In this document: piece after piece, positions 32,563 to 43,520 of the stretch
How the letters are laid out: the number at the start of each line of letters is the position of its first letter
Position numbering within the stretch: position 1 is the stretch's first letter
Assembly (NCBI RefSeq): GCF_963082655.1
Contig: NC_081554.1
Location: forward strand, 191,734,206 to 191,798,205
Direction of reading: 5' to 3'
Length of the DNA: 64,000 nt
From: Stomoxys calcitrans
Taxonomy: Eukaryota > Arthropoda > Insecta > Diptera > Muscidae
Notes under the pieces: model-generated
What the model was told of the DNA's origin: nothing
Databases searched by the model: none
The model's input: only the letters and a program-made list of their open reading frames with translations
Translations under genes and position numbers: made by a program

Positions 32563-33184
32563 CTGACGCTTACAAAATAAAAGAAGAAAAGCGGCTCCTA
32601 TTTGCGACGACTCCCAATTGTATACCGTCATTACCACCACAATGGATGATGGCTCTCAATGATCCATGGCAAAAACGCTTTAACTAAATTTGGAAAAATC
32701 AGAACAACAATAAAAGCCCCAAACGAAATATTCTCATAGGTACATGAACACACCCTAATGCATGGCCAACTATCCAACGCTGATGAGGATGATGATGATG
32801 ACAATGACTATGATTTCCAAAACGATGGTGAACTATGGTTACATTCATTCACTTGAGCAAAATGGAAATCGTCCAAATAATAAACAAACCAAAGCCTAAT
32901 GATTGGTGTAGAAATTCCTAACATGTGAGTCATTCTTTGATTGTGAGAATGTCATAAACATTTTGAATCAATTCAGGAAATTTCAAATTAGCAATTAAAT
33001 GTCAATTTCATAATGAGTATTGAATAAAAAAAAAAAGAAAACAAAAAATGTTCTTGAAAATGAACTTTGAAAACCTAAGAAGTTCAATACAATAGAGCGA
33101 TCCAGTGCAAAAGAGAAGCTTGTGCTGTAATGGGGAAAACGCCTTGAAGTAGGCAATAATAAATATAATTTACAAAGGGTCGTA
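32563..33184. other. Unique sequence, no gene seen
   Basis: AT-rich with a GATGATGATGATGATGA tract near 32786. No supportable exon. Confidence 0.4.
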
Positions 33185-34008
33185 CAATTTGAGGACATTT
33201 GTAAACTAGCTAAAGTTTCCCAATTTTGAGTACATTTATTAATAGTAGCTGATCTTGAGAATATATGCCATTTATTGAAAATTTTAGAAGCATGTAACAC
33301 GAAAAAAAAAGATCGGGAACATTTACCAGAAATAAGTAGCCCATTTCGAAGTCGTACACTAAGAAAAGCAAATTTTGTGCAGCAATTTCCTGTTTTAAGA
33401 ACATTTATTGCAAATATTGAAGAAATTTAGAAACAAATATCAAATTCTAAGGATATTTAGTGCGAATAGAAAACACATTTTAAAGAAATTTTTCATGAAT
33501 AGCAAATATCAGGGAAATTTAATATAGCATACTTTGAGGTCATTTCCAAAGAATAGCAAGTTTTGAGATAATTTATATGAACAGTTAAATTTGGGAAAAT
33601 TACGAAAAATACCACATTTTGAGGACAGTGTCAGTAGATTGCATATTTGGGGACATTTACGACTTACAGTACATTGTGAAGAAATTTGATAACATTTAAC
33701 ATTTTAGCTATATGTCTAAAAACATTTGCGGTAAACAGCTACATTTAAGGACATTAACTAAAAATAGGCCATTTCGATGAGGTTCTTTATACATTTTGAG
33801 GGCATTCACTATGACTTTATCAAATTTTGAAGATATTAGCAATGAATGAATTTTGAGTACATTTACTATAAATTAAACATTTTTGGCATATGACCGAAAT
33901 TTCCTAAATTTGAGGACAATTACTATGAATAGCGAATTTCAAAAAATGTGGCTGTAATTAACAAATTTTGAGGACCTTTACTAAGAATATCAAGTTTTGA
34001 GGGCACAA
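33185..34008. repeat. Degenerate ~30 bp AT-rich satellite (second locus)
   Basis: More diverged units of the same 'AGCAAATTTTGAGGACATTT' sequence as at 30205-31035, in the same orientation. Confidence 0.8.
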
Positions 34009-34009
34009 T

Positions 34010-34744
34010 AAAAATCTAAGACGATCTCTCGAATTGGATCTTCATATAGACCGATCTCTCAAATGAAGGTTTTGGGCCAGTAAAAGGCGCATTTATTGTC
34101 CGATGTCGCCAGTGAGTTGTGTTAGGCCCCTCGACATCTTCCTGTAATATGGCCTATATCGGTCCAGATTTGGACATAGCTGCCATATAGACCGATCACT
34201 CGATTTAAGGTCTTGGGCCCATTAAAGACACATTTATTGTCCGATTTCGCCGAAATTTGGGACAGTGAGTTGTGTAAAACCCTTCAACATTCTTCATCAA
34301 TTTGGCTTAGATCGGTCCAGATATGAATATAGCTGCCATATAGACCGATCTCTCGATTTAAGGTTTTGGGCCCATGAAAAGCACATTTATTGTCCGATTT
34401 CGCTGATATTTGGGACAGTGAATTGTGTTAGGCCCTTCGTCAGCCCTCTTTTTCGAAGTTTTACACAGTGACTTATGTTAGGCTTTTCGACATCGCATAT
34501 GGTCCAGATCGATCTATACTTCGATATGGCTACCAAAAAGACCAATATTTTGTTCTGCAAAATTAAACAATGACTTGTACTTATAAGACCACTCAATATC
34601 CGTGTTGAATTTGGTCCGACTAGGACCATATTTCGATAAAGCTGCTATGGGGTCATATATTATGAATTTTTCACCGGATTATGACGAAAGGTGGTTTTCA
34701 TATATACCTGAGGTGGTGGATATCCAACGCCTTTTTACTTGTTA
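34010..34744 (+). mobile_element. DINE-1-like element, subfamily B, head missing
   Basis: Three to four monomers ('CCGATTTCGCCGAAATTTGG', 'GACAGTGAGTTGTGTAAAAC') lead to the subfamily B tail ('TTTTTCACCGGATTATGACG', 'ATATATACCTGAGGTGGTGG', 'TTTTTACTTGTT'). The tail here lacks its GGCC palindrome. Confidence 0.75.
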
Positions 34745-34768
34745 AATTTTTTTTTTTTCAATACTCAC

Positions 34769-34838
34769 TCGAATTTTTTCTGCTGTTGCTCTGTCCGCCC
34801 ACGTATTACCAGTTAAGGCTAATATGAGTAGTAATATG
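34769..34838 (-). CDS. Possible exon carrying the core of a signal peptide
   Basis: This is a 70 bp candidate exon between a strong acceptor (TTTTCTTTTTAG, ending 34839) and a strong donor (CGA/GTGAGT at 34768). It reads xILLLILALTGNTWA followed by DRATAEKIR. That is a hydrophobic core, a small-residue cleavage site (TWA/D) and the start of a mature protein. It needs an upstream exon supplying the ATG and two bases; I could not find it. It lies on the same strand as, and upstream of, the thrombospondin-repeat exon, and its end phase (0) matches the candidate exon at 32475-32562. It could equally be the second exon of an unrelated small secreted protein. Confidence 0.5.
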
Positions 34839-35356
34839 CTAAAAAGAAAATAATTTAAAGCAATTATTTCCATGTAATATGAATATTTTTTTTCAATTTA
34901 AGTAAATTTTATGGAAATTAAATAAAATTATTTTTCATACAAATTCCCAACATTTGTACATATTATTAAAAAATTGTTAATTCAATTCCTCTTAGCGTTT
35001 AATAGAATCTTTCAAATCCATCTTCAATATCCGTTGCTCGTTAAGACTGAAATATTATTGTCTGTCATTAGCCCAAATATTCCTCCCCAAAGATATGCCA
35101 TCTTCGTTTTAGTCGCAAACAGACCAAACACCAAACAAATGTGTAAATATTCCATGGATGCGCGCCCTCTCATTGTTACAGATCATTACAAGCCATCGAT
35201 CGATCAGTTGCCATAACTAAAGTTCTTTCAAAATATTGCAGGGTAATGTGCCGTGCAAGTAAATTGAATCGATGCTGATGGCGGCGACATCTCATCATCA
35301 CTACATGCTGTATGATTTTAAAGCAGAGTTGCCAAGAAAAAATTAGAACAAAACAC
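34839..35356. other. Unique AT-rich sequence, no further exon established
   Basis: A first exon for the signal-peptide exon would be expected here or further upstream. No ATG-donor combination in the right phase was convincing. Confidence 0.4.
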
Positions 35357-35596
35357 AAGTAAGTACGGCCTGACCGAACCACCATGGGTCGCAAATTTTT
35401 TATGAAAATCAATTTTTAGATCTTTTCGCAAAAAAAAATCTTTTTCATAAAAAACTGATTCTGCTTTATTTTACTATAAAAAATAATTTTGACAAACCTT
35501 TTTTATAAAATATTAAATTTTGTAAAAAATTTTTATTAGAATTCGAATTTTGAAAAAAAATTATAATAAAATCAATCTGTCTTTTTGTTTGTTTTC
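35357..35596. repeat. DINE tail fragment plus AT-rich filler
   Basis: 'ACAAGTAAGTACGGCCTGAC', then 'CGAACCACCATGGGTCGCAA', is a minus-oriented element tail of about 45 bp. The rest is A/T-rich low complexity. Confidence 0.55.
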
Positions 35597-36308
35597 ATAC
35601 TCCCCTTCACAATAGGATGGGGGTATACTAATTTCGTCATTCTGTATGTTACACCTCAAAATATGCGTCTGAGACCCCATAAAGTATATATATTCTTGAT
35701 CGTCATGTCATTTAAGTCGATCTAGCGATGTCCGTCCGTTTGTCCGTCCGTCCTTCCGCCCGTCTGTCTGTCGAAAGCACGCTAACTTTCGAAGGAGTAA
35801 AGCTAGCCGCTTGAAATGTTGCACAAATACTTTTTATTAGTGTAGGTCGGTTGGGATTGTAAACGGGCCAAATCGGTCCATGTTTTGATGTAGCTGCCAT
35901 ATAATCCGATCTTGAGTCTTGATTTCGTGAGCCTCTAGAGGGCGCAATTCTCATCCGATTTGGAAGAAATTTTGTACAACAGCTTCTCTCATGACCTTCA
36001 ATATACGTGTCTAATATGGTCTGAATCGATCAATAGCTTGTTACAGCTCCCATATAAACCGATCTCCTGATTTTGTTTCTTGAGCAACTACAAGGCGCAA
36101 TTCTTATCTGAATGAACTGAAATATTGCACAATGACTTCTACATTCATTATGGTATAACTTGATATAGCTCCAATAGCATAACAGTTCTTATTCAATATT
36201 CTTTGTTTGCCTAAAAAGAGATACTGTGCATAGAACTCGACAAATGCGATCCATGGTGGAAAGTATATAAGATTCGACCTGTCGAACGTAAAACGCTCTT
36301 ACTTGTTT
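35597..36308 (+). mobile_element. DINE-1-like element, subfamily A, short but with both ends
   Basis: The head is 'CACAATAGGATGGGGGTATA'; then come the AAAGTATATATATTCTTGAT block and a long GTCCGT/GTCTGT run (35729-35771). There are only two monomers. The tail is 'GATTCGACCTGTCGAACGTA', then 'CTCTTACTTGTTTT'. The palindrome here is GTTCGACAGGTCGAA-like rather than GGCC-rich. Confidence 0.8.
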
Positions 36309-36359
36309 TTTTTCTTTTTTTGAAATTTTCACAAATGGTATAGAATGGTGCTGTGGGTA

Positions 36360-37920
36360 ATCTGGAGTACTAAATTTATCGACATGTAAAGGGCGTGGAC
36401 CCTCCCCTCTTACCCTAATTCTCAAAAACGCCAGATTTCAGAGATGGGTATCACAATTTTAGGATAGGGCACCTGGGGGGACCACCATGCCTCCAAAACC
36501 AGCAAAATGGAGTTATAAACCAATCATGACAATACAGGACTGAAATGAAAGATATTTGAGAGTAGAAAATGAATCGATATCCAATTTCAGGCCTGTTTTA
36601 GGAGGGTCGCCCCACCCCCAAACAGGATTAATTTACCGACCATGGCAATATGAGGCACAAATGAAATGTCTTTTACAGTAGAGCACAAATCGGTTATAAA
36701 CTTTCGGGACATAGGGTATAGGGGGCAGCCACACCCCCCAAATTGGTTGCAAATGTGCTTGCAAATGCAAATATTGCCCATCAACATTCCACTTAGGAAG
36801 AGGGGCGAACTTCTCACATATCAATGAGTGCAATCCGATTCAAGTTAAAGCTCAATGATAAGGGACCTTCTTTTTATAGTCAAGTCCGAATGGAGTGCCG
36901 CATTGCGACACCTTTTTGGAGAGAAGTTTTTACATGGCATAGTACCTCACAAATGTAGCCTGCAGTAGGAGGGGAAAACCACCGGTGAATGAAAAATTTT
37001 TTTCTGATGGTCCCGCTAGGATTCGAACCCAGCGTCATTTTTTTTTATCTGGGGTCCCGCCAGGATTCGAACCCAGGCGTTCAGCGTCGTAGTCGGACAT
37101 GCTAACCTCTGCGCTACAGTGGCCTCCGGACGTATATTTTTACCTTCGCAATATGGGGGTCAAATAAAAGGTTTTCAGTGCAGAACACGAATTTGATATT
37201 TTTTTAGGGCCAAGTCTCTAGGTAGCGCCCACCCCATAAACACCCCCCAAACGGGATATGTTTGCCATCTGCGGCAATATGGGGCTCAAATAAAAGATAT
37301 TTGAGAGTAGAGTCTGATATCAATATTCGGAACCAAGTGTCCAGAAGCCATGCCACACTATTAACCAAATAGGACGCATTTGCTGACATTGGTAATTTGG
37401 GGTTCAAATAAAAGATATTACAGAGCCCCCACCCTAAACATTCCTTAAATTTGACATATATGCCAAGGCAATAAGGAGCTCAAATGGTAGACTCGAATCT
37501 TATATTCACTTTCAGGGCTAAGCACCTAGATGGCCACCCCATCCCCGAAATACCCCCAAGACCGGACATTTTTACCGATAAACAGGACATATATTGTTGG
37601 ACTACGGCAAAATGGGACTCATATGAAAGACAACACAGAGTTGATGAGGAATCAGATATCCAATTTCAAGGAGAAGTACTTAGGTTCCGTCAACAAAACA
37701 TCACCAACCGGACATATTTACCGATCATGGCAATATAGGGCTCAAATGAAGGGTTTTTGGGTGCAAAGCACGAATTTGAAATCCACATCCAAGCCGAAAT
37801 GTCTGAGGGGCCGTCCCATTCTCAAAACACTCACAAAACAGCCTTATTTACGGACCACGACAACATAGGGCTCAAATAAAAGGTACTAGAAAGTGAAAGA
37901 GGCGCAGCGTACCGGGTCGC
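36360..37920. repeat. Family D ('GGCTCAAATAAAAG') repeats, interrupted by a SINE
   Basis: Tandem-like units of ~170-200 bp are marked by 'GGGGCTCAAATAAAAGATAT', 'TTGAGAGTAGAG', 'GATATCCAATTTCAGG' and C-rich runs (CACCCCCAAA). A SINE is inserted at 36771-37128. Open frames within (37484-37868) are accidental. Confidence 0.65.
36771..37128 (-). mobile_element. tRNA-derived SINE with a duplicated box B region
   Basis: It runs from the 3' module (36776) to the tRNA-like head (37128). The head's 'GGATTCGAACCCAG' segment (plus-strand view) occurs twice, at 37019 and 37062, about 43 bp apart and separated by a T run, so the 5' region is partly duplicated. Confidence 0.75.
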
Positions 37921-38149
37921 GTTGACCTAGTTTTTTTTTATTCAATCAAATTTTTAAAAAGTCTTTATGGAAATCAATTTTAGAAACTATTTCATAAAAA
38001 TGGAATGTTATGGCCTGTAGCTACCTTAGTGTCACAACAAACTAAAATAGTCCCAATGAGTAGTTTAAGAAAATAGGCTACCACTCGAACATATATTTCA
38101 CTATAAAATTATATTTTGACAAAACAAAATTAGTATGAATTACAAATCG
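37921..38149. other. AT-rich spacer, no feature seen
   Basis: Low-complexity A/T sequence. Confidence 0.5.
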
Positions 38150-38921
38150 GCTGAAGAAGGTTCATGGCGAACCAGAAATCGCGATACGGATAGCAGGACA
38201 AATGTTTTTAGCAACACCACACTTTTGCTGACTCTTAATGGGCTATATTGGTTCTGATTTGAATATAGCTTCCCTGTTAACCTATCTGCCAATTTGACTT
38301 CTTGAGCCCCTAGAAGCTGCAATTTTTCGATTTGGCTGAAATTTTGCACATAATGTTGCGTTATGACTTCCAACAATTGTGCCCAAGTTCGGTCCAATTC
38401 AGTCTATAACCTGATATAGCTCCCGAATAAAATTATCTCACGAATGACTTCCTGAGCCCTTACAAGCCGCAATTTTGTCCTATTTGGTTGACATTTTGCA
38501 CATGGTGTTCCGTTATGACATCTAACAACATTGACATTGAGTAGTTTTTTAACTTATGTTAGAAAAAGTACGTCTTATGCATAGTGTGATTATTTATAGG
38601 CCTGTTGGCTTCGCATTGCATGAAATGAAATAAATAAAAAAATAAAAAACTGCGCCAGGTACGGTCCAAATCGGTCAAGCTACCATATAATCTGGTATAG
38701 CTCCTAGCCGATCTCCCGATTTGACTCCTTGAGCCCTTACAAGCCTCGACTTTTATCCGATTTTGCTGACATTTTGCATATAGTGTTCTGTTACGAGTCT
38801 CAACAACTGTGCCAAGTACGGTCCATGCCGTCTATAACCAGATATAGCTCCCATATTTTAATAGAATCCATGGTGGTGGGTTCCCAAGATTCGGCCTGGC
38901 CGAACTTAGTACTCTTTTATT
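38150..38921 (+). mobile_element. DINE-1-like element, subfamily A, interrupted and lacking its head
   Basis: Monomers at 38230-38520 and 38645-38860 are separated by ~125 bp of unrelated AT-rich sequence. The tail is 'TTCGGCCTGGCCGAACTTAG' (38899-38918). Confidence 0.7.
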
Positions 38922-41140
38922 CGAGGCCTAAAGCTCGATTATTCCCAAAAAAAATCAAAGAATTTGCAGAAATAGGTCGAATATATCAATAAACAGAATT
39001 TCACAAAATTTGGCAATATATTCACGAAAATCAAATTTTTAAATATTTTTATGAAGTAGTTCTAAAAATTAAATATTTTCATGAAATTGTGTCAAAATTT
39101 AACTATTGATCTCTTTTTTATGAATTTTTCGTTTTTTAAAGTACAACGTATTTTTCCCCATTTGGCAACCCTGTTCTCCCCCATAATGAAGATGTTGATG
39201 ATCTTCCTTGCTTCACGGGGCGCTTAAATGGTTCATCTAAGCACCACCACCATCCAGATGTGATGATGTGTTATGATCTGTTAGCATTATCGCTTGCCTC
39301 ATATGTTGGCCCCTGGGCTCAGAAATAAGTGGAGTGTTCAGAGATTTTCATCCAGGCTGGCGCATCATATCACCCAGTGAGCCATGATGCGTGCCATTAG
39401 AAAATTGAGTTGTCTTAGCTGGATGGTGATGAAATACGAGTGCGACGACAAAGCTTCTATGTTGCTTCCTAGCGAGTGGATCATAAAATATGGAAAATTA
39501 TTATAGGGTCCATTTGATACAACGGGACTGAAGAAAGACAGATATTTGTTCTGCCACGGATTGTACGGGGAAAACAAGGCATAAATTACAATGTTTGCTT
39601 TCCTAGAGCATTAACATGAGGAGCCAGAGCGTAATGAGAAGAATATAAGTGTTGGCTGCCGCCTGTATGTATTGGCAATAATGAGGTGCTGTGTGGAGTC
39701 TTAAACACACTCACTGCGTAGTATGACATCAGATAAATCTCTGAGACACCGCCAACATGTGAAGACAGCATAATTGAGAAGCTACTGGAAATTTGAGAGG
39801 AATTGGAAGATGATTTACGATCTTTTGAATGGATGGTTAGTTAGAGAACTGACATTGACTAAAAAAAAAAATTATATTACAATTTTGTTTTCATAGAATA
39901 TTTTGTTGTTATAAAAAATTTCAAAAAACTAACTCAAAATTTTTTCGAAAAAAATATTAAAAAAAATTTTGTTAATCGGCTTGAGGTCATATGTAAAAGC
40001 ATTGAAAAAACTGTTTTAGTTGTTTTGCAATAAATTATTATCTTTCTTGATTTTCCAAATATTTCAAAATATCGCCAATGTTCGTTCTCAGGGTTTTGTT
40101 ATTGTGAGGGCGACAATGGACCTGTTCACCAAGGAGTTACTTCCCAACTGAGGACTAACATCGGCAATGTTTAGAAATATTCGAATATCAAGAGATTTAA
40201 TAAAGTGTTAAAAAACAACAATATCACTTTTTTATTTTTTTACATATGACCTTAATCTGAATTAACTCCAACAAATATAAAAAAATTTCTTTAAAATTTT
40301 CCAAAAAAAACTACAGTACATTGAGCTTATAAAAATATTCCCACAGTTTTTAATTATTAGCGAAAAACTTTTCACCAAAATTTCATCGAGATTAATTTTT
40401 AAAATTTTAATTTGATTTTTAAAAAAATTTGTATAAAATTTTGTATCTAAAAACTGTCTCAAAACTTTTGGCTATTAAAAAATTGCCTATTCAAATCCAG
40501 TTATCTTCATTTCAATGTCATTTGGGCTTCCCTACTATGACCCTGTAATACTTCTCAGACACTGCGTCCGCACGGTAATCACTGAGTACTATGAAAAAAA
40601 AAGTAGATGACATCGCTTTTTTTCTAAATCTTTAAAATGTAATCTTCTTAGCCTTTAGAACATGCAAATATTAATGAGAATTTGTTTGTTTATTTGGTCA
40701 TTAACATTTCGTTTTGTGTGTCGTCTTTCAGTTGCAGACCCCTACTCCTCAATGAGCTGAACAAGCCCAAACACCATTTATTCCAAGTTCAAACTGAAGT
40801 GTATTCGATTGAAATCAATCACCAAAGGCTAGCGTGAAAAAAAAAAACGTAATTCCAATATCTTGGCATGTCTGTGAATGGGGATTTTTTTTGTTGTAAG
40901 TTTTTAAAATGTTTACCCTTTTTGACATTTATTGTCAATACAAAGAAGACCGGATGATGCTAAGCGACACCAGTCATATCGAGTGATTCGTTTTCTATGA
41001 TTTGCAGCCATTGTTTACACGACAGTTGAACACGCAATTGTGATGAAGTTCGAGCTTCCCATTTACCCTAATCTGACATGAGAGTGAGGCAGCGATACCA
41101 TCCCATATATTACATAAGAGATGAGATGTTTGATGTGAAG
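38922..41140. other. Unique stretch (2.2 kb), no supportable gene
   Basis: 39165-39850 is the least AT-rich part and has no long frame. 40220-40470 is extremely AT-rich. At 40732-40837 (+) a good acceptor precedes a 35-codon frame, discussed under rejected items. Confidence 0.4.
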
Positions 41141-41695
41141 GTACTTTCTGGTTAAAAATAACTTTTTTGGGAAAAATGTAATATTTGGAAAAAAAGTAAA
41201 TTTTTGCAGAGAAGTACTTTTTTGGAAAAAGTACCTTTTTGGAAAAGGGAACCTTTTTGGAAAAAAGTACGTTTTTGGAAAAAAAGAACCATTTTGGAAA
41301 AAGTACCTTTTTTGGAAAATTCACCTTTTTTGGAAAAAGTACCTTTTTGGAAAAAATACCTTTTTGGAAAAAAATACCTTTTTGGAAAAAAATACTTTTT
41401 TGGGAAAAAATTCCTTTTTGGAAAAAAGTAACTTTTTGGAAAAAATTACTTTTTGGTTAAAAAAATAACTTTTTGGTGGAAAAGAACCCTTTTGATCAAA
41501 AGTACCTTTGTGTTTGAAAACTAAGTTTTTGATTAAAAAGTACCTTTTTGGTTACAAAATAATTTTTTTTTAGGTAAAAAGTACCTTTTTGATCAAACAG
41601 TACCTTTTTGGTTCAAAAGAATGTTTTTGGTTAAAAGTGCCTTTTTAGTTGAGAAGTAAATTTTTGGTTGAAAATTAACTTTTCTATTTAGCCCA
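41141..41695. repeat. Minisatellite of a 17 bp two-palindrome unit (first locus)
   Basis: About 30 units of AAAAAGTACCTTTTTGG, varying in A/T run length, with a change from 'TTGGAAAA' to 'TTGGTTAAAA' spacers after about 41450. Both strands are open in places, giving FWKK-type and FPKK-type shadow frames. Confidence 0.9.
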
Positions 41696-41724
41696 TTAAC
41701 GACGAATGGTTAAAAAAATATCCA

Positions 41725-42745
41725 AAAAGTAAAAAAGGCGTTAAGTTTGGTCGGGCCGAACTTTGGATACCCACCACCTCGGGAATATATGTAAAAACAC
41801 CTTTCGTCATAATCCGGGGAAAAATGCATAATTTATGCCCCCATGCAGTTATATCAAAATAAGGTCCGATTTGGACAAATTCGATACGGACATTGAGTGG
41901 TCTAATAAGTACAAGTCATTGATCAATTTTGTAGAACAAAATATTGGTGTTTTTGTTAGCTATATCCAAATATAGACCGATCTCAACCTTATACGCCATG
42001 GACGTCAAAAGCGTTATGTAAGTTACTGTGTCAAATTTCCGCGAAATCGGATTATAACGACTTTAATTCGAGAGATCCGTCTATATGGCAGCTACATCCC
42101 AATCTGGACCGATCTGAAAGATGTCGACGAGCCTGACATAACTCACTGTCCCAGATTTTGACGAAATCGTACAATAAATACGCCTTTTATGCACCCAAGA
42201 CCTTATATCAAGAGATCGGTCTATATGGCAGAGATAAACGCAACTCACTGTCCCCAATTTTGGCGAGATCGGACAATAAATGCGCCTTTTATGCGCCCAA
42301 ACCTTTAAATCGAAAGATCGGTCTAAATGGCAGCTATATCCAAATCTGGACCGATCTGGGCCAAATTGAATAAAGATGTCGAAGGGCCTAACACAACTCA
42401 CTGTCTCTACAAGCAGCGAAATCGGACAATAAAAGCGCCTTTAATGGGCCCAAGACCTTAAATCGGCGGATCGGTCTATATGGGGGCTATATGAGGATAT
42501 AGCCCATCTTCGAACTTAACCTGCTTATTGACAAAAAAGAAACTGTGCAAAGTTTCAGCTCAATATCTCTATTTTTTGAAGACTTTAGCGTGATTTCAAC
42601 AGACAAACAGACGGACATGGAGATGGAGATCGTCTTAGATGTGAACGACGATCAAGAATATATATATACTTTATAGGGTCGGAAATGGATATTTCGATGT
42701 GTTGCAAACGGAATGACAAAATCCTTCGGTGGTGGGTGTAAAAAT
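41725..42745 (-). mobile_element. DINE-1-like element, subfamily B, end to end
   Basis: The tail at the left is 'AAAAGGCGTTAAGTTTGGTC', 'GGGCCGAACTTTGGATACCC'. Four monomers follow. The head at the right has 'ATATATACTTTATAGGGTCG' and ends 'CTTCGGTGGTGGGTGTAAAA'. Confidence 0.8.
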
Positions 42746-42969
42746 ATAATTGTCACAGAAAAATTCTAGTTCGAATTAGGAAAGAGGTATCCTTATGAAA
42801 TTTGGATTGGTTTAAAGTGGACGAATGAAAATAAGTGAAAAATTTTCCATGTCATGTTTTGTGGCAAAATTGGCTTGCCGAAGGTCTGCAATTTTTTTTA
42901 TCAAATAAAAACTGAGATTCCCGGAAACCTTTTTAGTGTCTTCTAGCATTTGATTGTTTCTGTATTAAA
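42746..42969. other. Short unique spacer
   Basis: No feature seen. Confidence 0.4.
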
Positions 42970-43195
42970 ATAAGTAAAAGCGTGCTAAGTTCGACCGTGG
43001 ATGATTCTTATATACCTTCCACCATGAATAGCATTTGTCAAGTTCTTTGTCCGATACCTCTCTAAGGCAAACTTGGATTTTGCAGACCATGTAGATGTCA
43101 TGTACAACATTTCAACCAAATCGGGTAAAAATTGTGACCTATAGGAGCTCAAGAAGTAAAATCAAGATATCAAGATATAATATGGGAGCTATAAC
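42970..43195 (-). mobile_element. DINE-1-like element tail, subfamily A, cut by the 17 bp array
   Basis: The tail is 'TAAGTAAAAGCGTGCTAAGT' plus one monomer. It stops at 'GGGAGCTATAACAAGTACCT', where the minisatellite begins. Confidence 0.7.
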
Positions 43196-43520
43196 AAGTA
43201 CCTTTTGGTAAAAAATTACCGTTTTTGTAAAAGAGTACTCATTTTGTAAAAGGGTACCCATTTTGTAAAAAAGTAACCTTTTTGTAACAAAATAACTTTT
43301 TGTAAAAAAGTAACCTTTTTTTAAAAAAGTATCCCTTTTGTAATAAATTAACTTTTTCGTAAAACAGAACTTCTTTCGTAAAATAGTACCTTTTTATTAA
43401 TACGTACATTTTTTGTAAAAAAAGTATCTTTTTGTTAAAAAGTACCTTTTGTTAAAAAAAAGTAAATTATGTAAGAAACATTCCTTTTAGAAAAAATTTA
43501 TTTTAGCTAAAAGGTACCAG
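43196..43520. repeat. Minisatellite of the 17 bp type (second locus)
   Basis: About 17 degenerate units of 'AAAAAGTACCTTTTTGTA', ending at 'AAAAGGTACCAGTTGCCTGC'. Confidence 0.8.

Noticed and set aside
40732..40837. Terminal exon after a strong acceptor (GTGTGTCGTCTTTCAG), reading CRPLLLNELNKPKHHLFQVQ
   Set aside because: Only 35 codons, no known motif, no upstream exon in reach and no polyadenylation signal nearby. A frame this short is expected by chance.
41204..41460. FWKK-repeat 'proteins'
   Set aside because: Direct translation of the 17 bp minisatellite in several frames, both strands.
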